From: Nonomuraea candida
Lineage (GTDB): Bacteria; Actinomycetota; Actinomycetes; Streptosporangiales; Streptosporangiaceae
Length of the DNA stretch: 64,000 nucleotides
Reading direction: 5' to 3'
Assembly: GCF_000725485.1 (NCBI RefSeq)
Contig: NZ_JOAG01000019.1
Span: 203,570-267,569 of the forward strand
Shown here: positions 23,776 to 32,143 of the stretch, piece after piece
Layout: each line of letters opens with the position of its first letter
Numbering within the stretch: position 1 is the first letter of the stretch
Translations under genes and position numbers: made by a program
The notes under the pieces: model-generated
What the model saw: the letters and a program-made list of their open reading frames with translations, nothing else
The model's database searches: none
Told to the model about the DNA's origin: nothing

Positions 23776-25186
23776 CAAGGTAGGCCTCCAGACCGTGCAG
23801 CCCGCCCTCGCGGCCGTACCCGGACTCCTTGTAGCCCCCGAAGGGGGACGTCGGGTCGAACTTGTTGAACGTGTTGGCCCACACCACGCCGGCCCGCAGC
23901 CGGTCGGCCATCCACAGGATGCGCGAGCCCTTCTCGGTCCACACGCCCGCCGACAGCCCGTACGGCGTGTTGTTGGCCTTCTCCACGGCCTCGGCCGGGG
24001 TGCGGAAGGTCAGCACCGACAGGACGGGGCCGAAGATCTCCTCCCTGGCGATGCTGTGCGACTGCGCCACCCCGGTGAACAGCGTCGGCGGGAACCAGAA
24101 GCCCCTGCCGGGCAGCTCGCACGCGGGCGACCAGCGCTCGGCCCCCTCCGACTCGCCGAGGTCGCTCAGCCGGCGGATCTTGGCGAGCTGCTCGGCCGAG
24201 TTGATCGCGCCGATGTCGGTGTTCTTGTCCAGCGGGTCGCCCAGCCGCAGCGTGCCGAGCCGGCGCTTGAGCGCGGCCAGCAGCTCCTCCTGGATGGACT
24301 CCTGCACCAGCAGCCGCGACCCGGCGCAGCACACGTGGCCCTGGTTGAAGAAGATCCCGTTGACGATCCCCTCCACGGCCTGGTCGACGGCCGCGTCGTC
24401 GAAGACGATGTTCGCGGCCTTGCCGCCCAGCTCCAGGGTGAGCTTCTTGTTCGTGCCGGCCACCGCCCTGGCGATGATCCGGCCGACTTCGGTGGAGCCG
24501 GTGAAGGCCACCTTGTTGACGTCGGGGTGGGCCACCACGGCGGCGCCGGTCTCGCCCGCGCCGGTGACGATGTTGACCACGCCGGGCGGCAGGTCGGCCT
24601 GGCGGCAGATGTCGGCGAACAGCAGCGCGGTCAGCGGGGTCGTCTCGGCCGGCTTGAGCACCACCGTGTTGCCGCAGGCCAGCGCGGGAGCGATCTTCCA
24701 GGCCAGCATGAGCAGCGGGAAGTTCCACGGGATGACCTGCCCGGCCACGCCGAGCGGCTTCGTGCCGAACCCGGCGTACGCCAGCTTGTCGGCCCAGCCC
24801 GCGTAGTAGAAGAAGTGCGCGGCGACCAGCGGCAGGTCCACGTCGCGCGACTCGCGGATGGGCTTGCCGTTGTCGAGCGACTCCAGCACGGCCAGCTCCC
24901 TGGCGCGCTCCTGGATCAGCCGCGCGATGCGGAAGAGGTATTTGGCCCGCTCGCTGCCGGGCAGCGCGCTCCAGGCGCCGAACGCCTTGCGCGCCGCCTG
25001 CACGGCGCGGTCGACGTCGTCGGAGGAGGCGGTGGCCACCTCCGCCAGCGTCTCCTCGGTGGCCGGGTTGACGGTCTTGAAGGAGGGGCCCGAGCCCTCG
25101 ACGAACTCGCCGTTGATGAACAGCCCGTAGGACGACCTCAGGTCCACGACGTCGCGCGACTCGGGCGCGGGTGCGTATTCGAACAT
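23768..25186 (-). CDS. Aldehyde dehydrogenase
   Basis: A 472-aa NAD(P)-dependent aldehyde dehydrogenase. Landmarks: GQVIPWNFPLLMLAWKIAPA (NAD site and Asn), FTGSTEVGRIIARAVAG, LELGGKAANIVF (general-base Glu) and FFNQGHVCCAGSRLLVQE (catalytic Cys). It begins three bases after the deoC stop, so the two are in one operon. With deoC it probably oxidises acetaldehyde or another aldehyde released from deoxyribose 5-phosphate. That role is inferred from context. Confidence 0.92.
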   Translation of the reverse strand: MFEYAPAPESRDVVDLRSSYGLFINGEFVEGSGPSFKTVNPATEETLAEVATASSDDVDRAVQAARKAFGAWSALPGSERAKYLFRIARLIQERARELAVLESLDNGKPIRESRDVDLPLVAAHFFYYAGWADKLAYAGFGTKPLGVAGQVIPWNFPLLMLAWKIAPALACGNTVVLKPAETTPLTALLFADICRQADLPPGVVNIVTGAGETGAAVVAHPDVNKVAFTGSTEVGRIIARAVAGTNKKLTLELGGKAANIVFDDAAVDQAVEGIVNGIFFNQGHVCCAGSRLLVQESIQEELLAALKRRLGTLRLGDPLDKNTDIGAINSAEQLAKIRRLSDLGESEGAERWSPACELPGRGFWFPPTLFTGVAQSHSIAREEIFGPVLSVLTFRTPAEAVEKANNTPYGLSAGVWTEKGSRILWMADRLRAGVVWANTFNKFDPTSPFGGYKESGYGREGGLHGLEAYLDV

Positions 25187-25189
25187 CGG

Positions 25190-26128
25190 CTAGTCCTGGG
25201 TGAAGTAGTCGGGGCCCGCGTACCGGCCGGTGGCCAGCTTCTGGCGCTGCATCAGCAGGTCGTTGAGGAGCGAGGAGGCGCCCAGCCGGAACCACTCGGG
25301 GGTCAGCCAGTCGTCGCCCGCGGTCTCGTTGACCAGCACCAGGTTCTTGATCGCGTCTTTCGTGGTGCGGATGCCGCCCGCCGGCTTCACGCCGACCTGC
25401 CGGCCCGTCGCGTCGCGGAAGTCGCGCACCGCCTCCAGCATGATCAGCGTCACCGGCGGCGTGGCGGCCGGCGACACCTTGCCCGTGGAGGTCTTGATGA
25501 AGTCGGCGCCGGCCAGCATGGCCAGCCAGGACGCCCGCCGCACGTTGTCGTAGGTGGACAGCTCGCCGGTCTCCAGGATCACCTTCAGGTGGGCGGCCCC
25601 GCAGGCCGCCTTCACCGCGACGATCTCCTCGTAGACTTTCATGTAGTGCCCGGACAGGAACGCGCCCCGGTCGATCACCATGTCGATCTCGTCGGCGCCC
25701 GCCGCGACCGCCAGCGAGGTGTCGCTGACCTTGACCTCCAGCGAGGTGCGCCCGCTGGGGAACGCGGTGGCCACGGAGGCGATCTTGATGCCGGTGCCCT
25801 TGAGCGCGTCGGCCGCGACGGAGACGAGGTCGGGATAGACGCAGACGGCCGCCACCGAGGGCGCGTCACCGCCCGGCCGCACGGCCTTGGCGCACATGGC
25901 CCGCACCTTGCCCGCCGTGTCGGCGCCTTCGAGAGTGGTCAGGTCGACCATGGAGATGGCCAGGTCGATCGCCTGCGCCTTGGCCGAGGTCTTGATCGAA
26001 CGGGTGCCCAGCATCGCCGCCCGCTGGTCCGCGCCGACCCGGTCGACCCCGGGCAGGCCGTGCAGAAATGCTCGCAGCGCCGCGTCGGACGAAGCGACGT
26101 CCGCGAGCGAGGTAGTCAGAGTTGACAC
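25190..26128 (-). CDS. deoC: Deoxyribose-phosphate aldolase
   Basis: A 312-aa class I aldolase that cleaves 2-deoxyribose 5-phosphate to glyceraldehyde 3-phosphate and acetaldehyde. The Schiff-base Lys lies in ADFIKTSTGKVSPAATP, the first active-site Lys in LKVILETGELS, and the second catalytic Lys in GVKPAGGIRTTKDA. It is longer than E. coli DeoC by an N-terminal extension, as in other actinomycetes. Starts at GTG 26128. First gene of the deoC-ALDH-ALDH operon. Confidence 0.94.
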   Translation of the reverse strand: MSTLTTSLADVASSDAALRAFLHGLPGVDRVGADQRAAMLGTRSIKTSAKAQAIDLAISMVDLTTLEGADTAGKVRAMCAKAVRPGGDAPSVAAVCVYPDLVSVAADALKGTGIKIASVATAFPSGRTSLEVKVSDTSLAVAAGADEIDMVIDRGAFLSGHYMKVYEEIVAVKAACGAAHLKVILETGELSTYDNVRRASWLAMLAGADFIKTSTGKVSPAATPPVTLIMLEAVRDFRDATGRQVGVKPAGGIRTTKDAIKNLVLVNETAGDDWLTPEWFRLGASSLLNDLLMQRQKLATGRYAGPDYFTQD

Positions 26129-26316
26129 CTAGACAGCATCGCCGACCAGGGCCTCTACCTCCAAACCGGACCACCTTAGGGCACCTGAGGCGCAGGTCCT
26201 AGGTATGCCGGGGCCTTTCGCGCGCCGGAGATAAGGCATCCACCCGATGTGCCGGGGCGGGCCTTAGCCCGAGTCTTGAAGGTGTCGGGAAACGACACGA
26301 GACAACAGGAGAGAAG

Positions 26317-26463
26317 ATGAACCCCGAGATCGAGTTCGAGCTCATGAAGAGTCAGGCCAGCGAGCTGCGCAGGGCCGCCGCCGAGCACCGCCGCGTACGC
26401 GAGGCCGAGCGTGGCAACAAGAGCGAGCGCCGCTCGTTCTTCGGCAAGCGCCGCTCCTCATGA
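26317..26463 (+). CDS. 48-aa highly charged small protein
   Basis: ATG 26317 with AGGAG seven bases upstream opens a 48-codon frame, MNPEIEFELMKSQASELRRA and then AAEHRRVREAERGNK, ending SFFGKRRSS. It is a predicted single amphipathic helix rich in Glu and Arg, so it probably forms a coiled coil or binds another protein. The sequence is not repetitive and has a proper ribosome site, so it is likely real despite its size. It lies 169 bp ahead of a large LuxR regulator on the same strand. I do not recognise a function. The 190 bp upstream holds TGCCGGGGC twice (promoter region). Confidence 0.75.
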   Translation: MNPEIEFELMKSQASELRRAAAEHRRVREAERGNKSERRSFFGKRRSS

Positions 26464-26631
26464 CCGCCCCACGAGAGCCCGGCCGCATCCTCGCTCGCGG
26501 CCGGGTCTCGATCCCCCCGTAACGCCGGCGGCGGCCGGCGGGCTCGGCGCCTCGCGAAAGACGGATGTCGCATGAAGGACATCCGTAGGACGAACGTGCT
26601 CAAACAGCCATAAATCCGTCGAGAGCATCGG

Positions 26632-29505
26632 ATGTTGCATGAAATGCTGGATGACATGCGGGGACGTTCTGTAAGTCCCGTCTTCGTCGGGCGGGAAGAG
26701 GAGCTGGCGGCTCTGTCCGAAAGCTTCGACGAGGCCAGGAAAGGCACGGTGACGGCGGTCCTGCTGGGAGGCGAGGCCGGCGTCGGCAAGACCCGGCTCG
26801 TCCAGCGGTTCGCCGAGCAGAGTGCCGCCGGCGGCGCCCACGTGCTCTTCGGGGGCTGCGTGGAGCTGTCCACCGAGGGCCTGGCCTACGCGCCCTTCAC
26901 CGCCGCGCTCCGGCAGCTCGTCCGCGAGCAGGGCCCGGCCGCCGTGGCCGGGCTGCTGCCCGACGGGGCCGAGCGCGACCTGGCCCGGCTGCTGCCCGAG
27001 TTCGGCGAGCCCAACGGCGACGGCGAGACCGACACCGGCCGCGCCCGGCTCTTCGAGCAGTTCCTCACCCTGCTGGAACGCCTCGCCGACAGCCGTCCCA
27101 CGATCCTCGTCATCGAGGACATCCACTGGGCCGACCGCTCCAGCCGCGACCTCATCGCCTTCCTCAGCCGCAACCTGCACACCCCGCAGGCGCTGATCCT
27201 GATGACCTACCGCTCCGACGACCTGCACCGCCAGCATCCGCTGCGGCCGGTCCTGGCCGAGCTGGGCCGGGTGCACGGCGTGCACCGGCTCGACCTGCCC
27301 CGCCTGTCGCGCGACGAGGTCGCCCAGCAGATGACCGCGATCCTCGGCAAGACCCCCGAGTACACGAAGGTCGAGAAGGTCTACGAGCGCAGCGAGGGCA
27401 TCCCGCTGTTCGTCGAGGCCATGCTGGAGAGCGGCGAGGAGTGCACGTTCCCCGAATCCATGCAGGACCTCATCCTCAGCTCCGTCGAGCGCCTGCCCGA
27501 GGAGACCCAGCGCGTGCTGCGGGTGGCCGCCGCCGGCGGCAACCGGGTCGGCCACGCGCTGCTGGCGGCCGTCAGCGGCCTGTCCGACATCGAGCTGGAG
27601 ACCGCGCTGCGCCCGGCCATCGCCCGCAACGTGCTGCAGATCGCCGACAACCGCGCCTACGTCTTCCGCCACTCCCTCATCCGCGAGGCCGTGCACGACG
27701 AGCTGCTGCCCGGCGAGCGCCAGCGCCTGCACGTCAGGTTCGCCGAGGAGATCTCCAAGGACCGCTCGCTCGTCCCGCCCGGCCGCGCCGCCGTCGAGCT
27801 GGCCCACCACTGGTACGGCGCCCGCGACGACCGCTGGGCCCTGATCTCGGCCTGGGAGGCGGCGCGCAAGTCGTTCAAGGCCTACGCCTACACCGAGGCC
27901 GTCCCGCTGCTGGAGCGGGTGCTGATGCTCTGGGACCGGGTGCCGGACGCGGCCGAGCTGATCGGCGCCGACCACACCGCCGTGCTGGAGCGCGCCGCCT
28001 CGGCCGCCGGCGCCGGCGGTGACGCCGACAAAGGGCTGCGGTTCGTCAAGGGCGCGCTGTCGGAGCTGGACGAGACCGGCGAGCCCGTCCGGGTGGCCCA
28101 GCTCCTCGTGCGCCGGGCGGGGCTCAAGAACAACAAGAACCAGCCCGGCGTCATCGACGACCTGCGGCACGCGCTGCGGCTCGTCCCCGAGGAGAGCCAC
28201 GACCGGGCCGAGGTCGTCACGTCGCTGAGCCGCCACCTGATGCTGCGCGGCAAGATCGAGGAGGCCGGCCGGCTCATCGCCGAGGGCCTCCGCCTGACCA
28301 GGCACTACGGCGACCGCGGCCTCGAAGCCAGCCTGCTGATCAACCAGGCCCTCGGCCACTCGCTGAACGGCGACGCCGAGACCTCGATCGCCATCAACGG
28401 CCAGGCGCTGCGGATCGGCCGCGAGGAGAACGCCGGCGAGCTGATCACCCGGGCGCTCGGCAACAGCATCGACGCCCTGCTCGACCTGGGCCGCGAGGAC
28501 GAGGCGCTGCGCCTGTCGGAGGACGGCTGGCGCATCGCCAAGAAGTACGGCCGGCTGCGCGGCAGCGGCACGTTCATCGCCAACAACTGGGCCGAGGCGC
28601 TGGAGGTGCTGGGCCGCTGGGACGAGGCCATCGAGGTGGTCGAGAACGCGCTCAGCCACGGCCCCGTCCTGCGCACCCGGTTCGCGCTGCTGCGCGTGCG
28701 CGCCGACATCGCCATGGCCAGGGGCGAGCTGCAGCTCGTCGAGGCCCTGATGTCGGAGGTGGGCGCGTTCAAGGACCGCTCGGAGGAGTTCGTCCAGGAC
28801 ATCATCAACAACGCCCGCCTGCGCATGACCTACCACCTGGTCACCGGCCGGCCCGACGGCGCGCTGGCCGAGGCGGAGCAGGTGCTCACGCACTGGCAGC
28901 CGAGCAAGGCCATGCTCGGCTGGCGGATGCTCTCCTCGGTGCGCGCGGTCTGCGACGCCGCCCAGGACACCGAACGCGACCGCGCCGCCGCGGTACGCCG
29001 CCAGGCCGCCGAGGTGGCCGCCGAGCTGCGGGTCAGCGGGCCGGTCGTGGAGGCGTACCGGATGTCGTACGCCGGCGACTTCGACGGCGCGGCGGCGGCC
29101 TGGGAACGGCTCGGGCGCCCGCACAACCAGTCCAAGGCCCTGACCCGGTCCGCCCGCCAGGCCGCCAGGGACGGCGACCGGGAGGGCGCGGCCGTCCGGC
29201 TCAAGGCGGCGCTGCCGCTGGCCAGGGCGCTGCGCGCGACCCCGCTGGTCGAGGAGATCGAGGCGCTGTCGCGCCGGGTGGGCGGGCTCCAGCAGGCCCA
29301 GGAGCCGTCGGAGCTGCTGACGCCGCGGGAGCTGGAGGTGCTGCGCCTGGTGACTCAGGGGCGTACCAACCGGGACATCGCGGCGGAGCTGTTCATCTCG
29401 GCGAAGACGGTGAGCGTGCACGTCTCCAACATCCTGGGCAAGCTCGGCGTCACCACGCGCGGCGAGGCGGCCGCCGCCGCCCACCGCCTGTCACTCCTGT
29501 CGTAA
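26632..29505 (+). CDS. LuxR-family regulator of the LAL type (AAA ATPase plus HTH)
   Basis: 957 aa. N-terminal AAA: FVGREEELAAL, Walker A GGEAGVGKTRLVQRF, Walker B ILVIEDIHWADRSS. A long alpha-helical TPR-like middle region (about 400-880) follows, then a C-terminal LuxR HTH: LLTPRELEVLRLVTQGRTNR, DIAAELFISAKTVSVHVSNI. LAL regulators of this kind bind ATP and an inducer and activate pathway genes. ATG 26632 is used; ATG 26656 (MRGRSVSPVFVGRE) is also plausible. It is monocistronic, and no obvious target lies next to it. Confidence 0.9.
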   Translation: MLHEMLDDMRGRSVSPVFVGREEELAALSESFDEARKGTVTAVLLGGEAGVGKTRLVQRFAEQSAAGGAHVLFGGCVELSTEGLAYAPFTAALRQLVREQGPAAVAGLLPDGAERDLARLLPEFGEPNGDGETDTGRARLFEQFLTLLERLADSRPTILVIEDIHWADRSSRDLIAFLSRNLHTPQALILMTYRSDDLHRQHPLRPVLAELGRVHGVHRLDLPRLSRDEVAQQMTAILGKTPEYTKVEKVYERSEGIPLFVEAMLESGEECTFPESMQDLILSSVERLPEETQRVLRVAAAGGNRVGHALLAAVSGLSDIELETALRPAIARNVLQIADNRAYVFRHSLIREAVHDELLPGERQRLHVRFAEEISKDRSLVPPGRAAVELAHHWYGARDDRWALISAWEAARKSFKAYAYTEAVPLLERVLMLWDRVPDAAELIGADHTAVLERAASAAGAGGDADKGLRFVKGALSELDETGEPVRVAQLLVRRAGLKNNKNQPGVIDDLRHALRLVPEESHDRAEVVTSLSRHLMLRGKIEEAGRLIAEGLRLTRHYGDRGLEASLLINQALGHSLNGDAETSIAINGQALRIGREENAGELITRALGNSIDALLDLGREDEALRLSEDGWRIAKKYGRLRGSGTFIANNWAEALEVLGRWDEAIEVVENALSHGPVLRTRFALLRVRADIAMARGELQLVEALMSEVGAFKDRSEEFVQDIINNARLRMTYHLVTGRPDGALAEAEQVLTHWQPSKAMLGWRMLSSVRAVCDAAQDTERDRAAAVRRQAAEVAAELRVSGPVVEAYRMSYAGDFDGAAAAWERLGRPHNQSKALTRSARQAARDGDREGAAVRLKAALPLARALRATPLVEEIEALSRRVGGLQQAQEPSELLTPRELEVLRLVTQGRTNRDIAAELFISAKTVSVHVSNILGKLGVTTRGEAAAAAHRLSLLS

Positions 29506-29539
29506 CCCCGCCATCCGCTACCCACGACCCGCCGCCCGG

Positions 29540-29558
29540 GGCCCGCGGTGTGCGGGCC
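29540..29558. terminator. Hairpin between LuxR gene and methyltransferase gene
   Basis: GGCCCGC-GGTGT-GCGGGCC has perfect 7-bp arms between two convergent stops. It is a plausible bidirectional terminator without a T-run. Confidence 0.5.
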
Positions 29559-29582
29559 GGGTGCGGGGGCGGGCTTTCCGGC

Positions 29583-30224
29583 TCAGCGGCGGCGCATCAG
29601 CAGGCTGCCCCGGCGGTGCTGCCGCTCGCCCTCGTGCGGCTTGCGGAGCACCCGGCCGACCTCGGCGAAGCCGGCCGCGCGGGCCAGCGCGGCCAGCTCG
29701 TCGATCGGCCACCGGTACGCCGTCGTCACCTTGTGGTCGAACGGCGTCACCGGCTCGTCCTCCGACTCGAAGAAGCCCAGCAGGAGATGGCCGCCCGGGG
29801 CCAGGACCCGGCCGAACTCGCCGAGGTAGGCCGGCACCTCCTCCGGCGGCACGTGGATCAGCGAGTACCAGGACACGATGCCCCGCAACGCCCCGTCGGC
29901 CAGGTCCAGCGCGTCCATCGAGCCGACCTCGAAGCGCAGGTCGGGAAAGGTCTCCCGGGCCCGCTCGATCATCGCCGGCGCCAGGTCGAGACCGAAGACG
30001 TCCAGCCCCAGCCCCCGCAGGTACGCCGTCGTGTAGCCGGGGCCGCACCCCAGCTCGGCCACGGGCCCGCCCCCGGCGGTCCGCACCACCTCGGCGAACA
30101 CGTCCAGCGCCGCGCGGTCCAGCGGCTGGTCGTCGAGCGCGTCCTTGGCGAGGTCGGCGTAGAGGGCGACAACGGCGTCATAGGCTTCCGCGGTCACGCG
30201 GAGATGGGAGGAAGGTCCGGTCAT
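29583..30224 (-). CDS. Class I SAM-dependent methyltransferase
   Basis: 213 aa. Motif I is PVAELGCGPGYTTAYLR near residues 54-70, the acidic motif II end is LDVFGLDLAPAMIERAR, and motif III/IV is IVSWYSLIHVPPEEVPAYL followed by LAPGGHLLLGFFE. It belongs to the Methyltransf_11/25 group; substrate unknown. It starts ATG 30224 and is followed on the same strand after 72 bp by nothing in its own direction. It is not clearly in an operon with the transporter gene upstream (73-bp gap). Confidence 0.88.
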   Translation of the reverse strand: MTGPSSHLRVTAEAYDAVVALYADLAKDALDDQPLDRAALDVFAEVVRTAGGGPVAELGCGPGYTTAYLRGLGLDVFGLDLAPAMIERARETFPDLRFEVGSMDALDLADGALRGIVSWYSLIHVPPEEVPAYLGEFGRVLAPGGHLLLGFFESEDEPVTPFDHKVTTAYRWPIDELAALARAAGFAEVGRVLRKPHEGERQHRRGSLLMRRR

Positions 30225-30296
30225 GCCGAGCCACCCTAACCCACCCCTGGCCGCCGCCCCGCCTCGCTTCCCGAGCCGGGGCGTCCGGGGATTCGC

Positions 30297-30863
30297 CTAC
30301 AGGAGCGCCTCCACCAGGAGCACCACGCCGAAGACCGCGAACGCGGCGGCGGCGCCGTACCGGATGACCTTCTCGGGGAGGTGCTTGCCGAGCAGCCGGC
30401 CGACCAGGATGGCCAGCGCGTCGGCCGCGACCATGCCGACCGTCGAGCCGATCCAGGTGCCCACCCAGTCGTAGCGCGTGGCCAGCGTGATGGTGGCCAG
30501 CATCGTCTTGTCGCCCAGCTCGCTCAGGAAGAACGCCACCGTCACCGCGATCAGGGCGTTCCTGGTCGTCCGCTGGGCCTTCTTCGACTCCTCCTCGGTC
30601 AGCTCGTCGCCGCGCAGCGTCCAGAGCGCGAAGCCGAGAAAGGCCAGGCCCGCCACGACGGAGATCGCCGTCGTCGGCAGCACGTCGCCGACCAGCCCGC
30701 CCACGGCGACGCTGAGCAGGTGCACGACGGTGGTGGCGACCGTGATGCCCAGGATCACGATCCAGGCCTTGAAACGGGTCGCGAACGTCATCGCCATGAG
30801 CTGGCTCTTGTCGCCCAGCTCCGCCACGAAGATGGCGACGAGACTGATCCAGAACGCTTCCAA
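30297..30863 (-). CDS. TMEM165/GDT1-family cation transporter (Mn/Ca exporter)
   Basis: 188 aa with six transmembrane helices in two inverted halves, each carrying the family signature: VAELGDKSQLMAM near residue 12 and LSELGDKTMLATI near 108. Members (MneA, Gdt1, TMEM165) export Mn2+ or exchange Ca2+/H+. The start is TTG 30863 (LEAFWISLVAIFVAELGDK), with AGAGGA just upstream. An upstream extension to 31067 reads through the riboswitch and is not protein. The leader contains a yybP-ykoY-type element, which strongly supports Mn-dependent expression. Confidence 0.92.
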   Translation of the reverse strand: MEAFWISLVAIFVAELGDKSQLMAMTFATRFKAWIVILGITVATTVVHLLSVAVGGLVGDVLPTTAISVVAGLAFLGFALWTLRGDELTEEESKKAQRTTRNALIAVTVAFFLSELGDKTMLATITLATRYDWVGTWIGSTVGMVAADALAILVGRLLGKHLPEKVIRYGAAAAFAVFGVVLLVEALL

Positions 30864-30921
30864 CGGTCCTCTTCCGCGCGACCGAGCCAGAAGCAGGAAC
30901 CCAGGGAGTTTTCGGGCACGA

Positions 30922-30969
30922 CTTCGGCCCGGCAGCGTCTTCGTATCGAACATGACTGCCAGGCCGAAG
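30922..30969 (-). promoter_or_regulatory. Riboswitch expression platform hairpin competing with P1
   Basis: CTTCGGCCTGGCAG (30969-30956) pairs over 14 bp, with one G-U, with CTGCCGGGCCGAAG (30935-30922). Its 5' arm contains the 3' strand of aptamer P1, so the two helices exclude each other. Without Mn the hairpin could form and block expression; with Mn, P1 would capture CTTCGG. There is no U-run, so the block may be Rho-type or structural. Confidence 0.65.
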
Positions 30970-31060
30970 GTCTCGTCCGCCCGTGATGAGGCCCGCGTGA
31001 CCGGGCGCCGCGAAGGCGCCAGTGTGTCGATCACGCGATTGGGACTACTCCCCTTCGGTA
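30962..31060 (-). ncRNA. yybP-ykoY (Mn2+) riboswitch aptamer
   Basis: In the untranslated leader of the GDT1-family gene. On the minus strand it contains CCGAAGGGGAGTAG (31058-31045), the hallmark 5' side, and GAGACCTTCGG about 75 bases later, the hallmark 3' side. CCGAAG pairs with CTTCGG to form P1. Between them are GC-rich arms (for example GGCGCC...GGCGCC). The class binds Mn2+ and usually switches export genes on. Confidence 0.85.
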
Positions 31061-31094
31061 ATTCCAACGCACTATAACAGCCCGGGACCGGCCG

Positions 31095-32132
31095 CTATTC
31101 CCCCAGGGAGCAGCCCACCATCACCGGCTCGTTGACCAGCGTGACCCCGAACTTCTCCCGCACGCCGTCACGCACCTCCCTGGCCAGGGCCAGCAGGTCG
31201 GCGGTGGTGGCGGCGCCGTCGGGGTTGGTGAGCGCGAGCGTGTGCTTGGTGGAGATGCGCACGGGACCGCGCGCGTAGCCCTTCGGGTAGCCCGCGTGCT
31301 CGATCAGCCACGCCGCCGGCACCTTGACCATCCCGCCGGGCAGCTCCCAGCGCGGATGCCCCGGGGCGCGCACGGCCAGCGCCTCCGCCTGCTCCGGCGT
31401 GAGCACCGGGTTGGTGAAGAACGAGCCGGCGCTGCGCGTGTCGGGATCGGCCGGGTCGAGCACCATGCCCTTGCCCCGCCGCAGCCCCAGCACGGCCTCT
31501 CGGGCGCGTTCGAGCGGCACCCGGCCACCGACCTCCGTGCCCAGCCTCCTGGCCAGCTCCTCGTATGCCACAGGCCCGGACAACGGGGACATCTCCAGCG
31601 CGTACGTCACCGCCAGTACCACGTAGCGCGACAGGTCGCGCTTGAAGACGCTGTCGCGATAGGCGAACCCGCACTGCCGCGCCTCCAGGTCGACCACCTG
31701 CCGGGTGCGCCGGTCGTAGGCCCGCACGCACCTGACCGTCTGGGAGACCTCCTGCCCGTACGCCCCCACGTTCTGGATCGGCGTCGAGCCCACCAGCCCC
31801 GGCACGCCGGACAGGCACTCGATGCCCGACCAGCCCTCGGCCACCGCCCGGACCACCAGCCGGTCCCAGTCTTCACCCGCCTGGGCCGTCACCATGGCCT
31901 GCTCGCCGTCGCGCGAGAACTTCACGCCCTCGGTGGCGACCCTGATGACCAGCCCGTCGAACCCCTCGTCGCCCACCACCAGGTTGCTGCCCCCGCCGAG
32001 CACCAGCGTGGGGACCGCGTTCCGGTCGGCCTCGGCGACCAGCGAGACCAGTTGCTCCGCCGAGGTCGCCTCGGCGAAGTCGCGGGCGGGCCCGCCCAGG
32101 CGCAGCGTGGTGTACGGCGCGAGCATCTCCAT
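31095..32132 (-). CDS. murB: UDP-N-acetylenolpyruvoylglucosamine reductase
   Basis: 345-aa flavoenzyme that reduces enolpyruvyl-UDP-GlcNAc to UDP-MurNAc in peptidoglycan synthesis. FAD-binding residues are seen in TLVLGGGSNLVVGDEG and IECLSGVPGLVGSTPIQNVG, the catalytic Ser in DTRSAGSFFTNPV and the Glu in LVNEPVMVG near the C terminus. It is a type I MurB. ATG 32132 (MEMLAPYTTLRLGG) is used. It is the last gene of the rpmG-hadA-hadB-GT-murB line, 11 bp behind the glycosyltransferase-like gene. Confidence 0.96.
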   Translation of the reverse strand: MEMLAPYTTLRLGGPARDFAEATSAEQLVSLVAEADRNAVPTLVLGGGSNLVVGDEGFDGLVIRVATEGVKFSRDGEQAMVTAQAGEDWDRLVVRAVAEGWSGIECLSGVPGLVGSTPIQNVGAYGQEVSQTVRCVRAYDRRTRQVVDLEARQCGFAYRDSVFKRDLSRYVVLAVTYALEMSPLSGPVAYEELARRLGTEVGGRVPLERAREAVLGLRRGKGMVLDPADPDTRSAGSFFTNPVLTPEQAEALAVRAPGHPRWELPGGMVKVPAAWLIEHAGYPKGYARGPVRISTKHTLALTNPDGAATTADLLALAREVRDGVREKFGVTLVNEPVMVGCSLGE

Positions 32133-32143
32133 GGGCAACAAGC

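Noticed and set aside
26458..29484. Long open frame opposite the LuxR regulator
   Set aside because: Shadow frame; low-complexity translation, no motif, no ribosome site.
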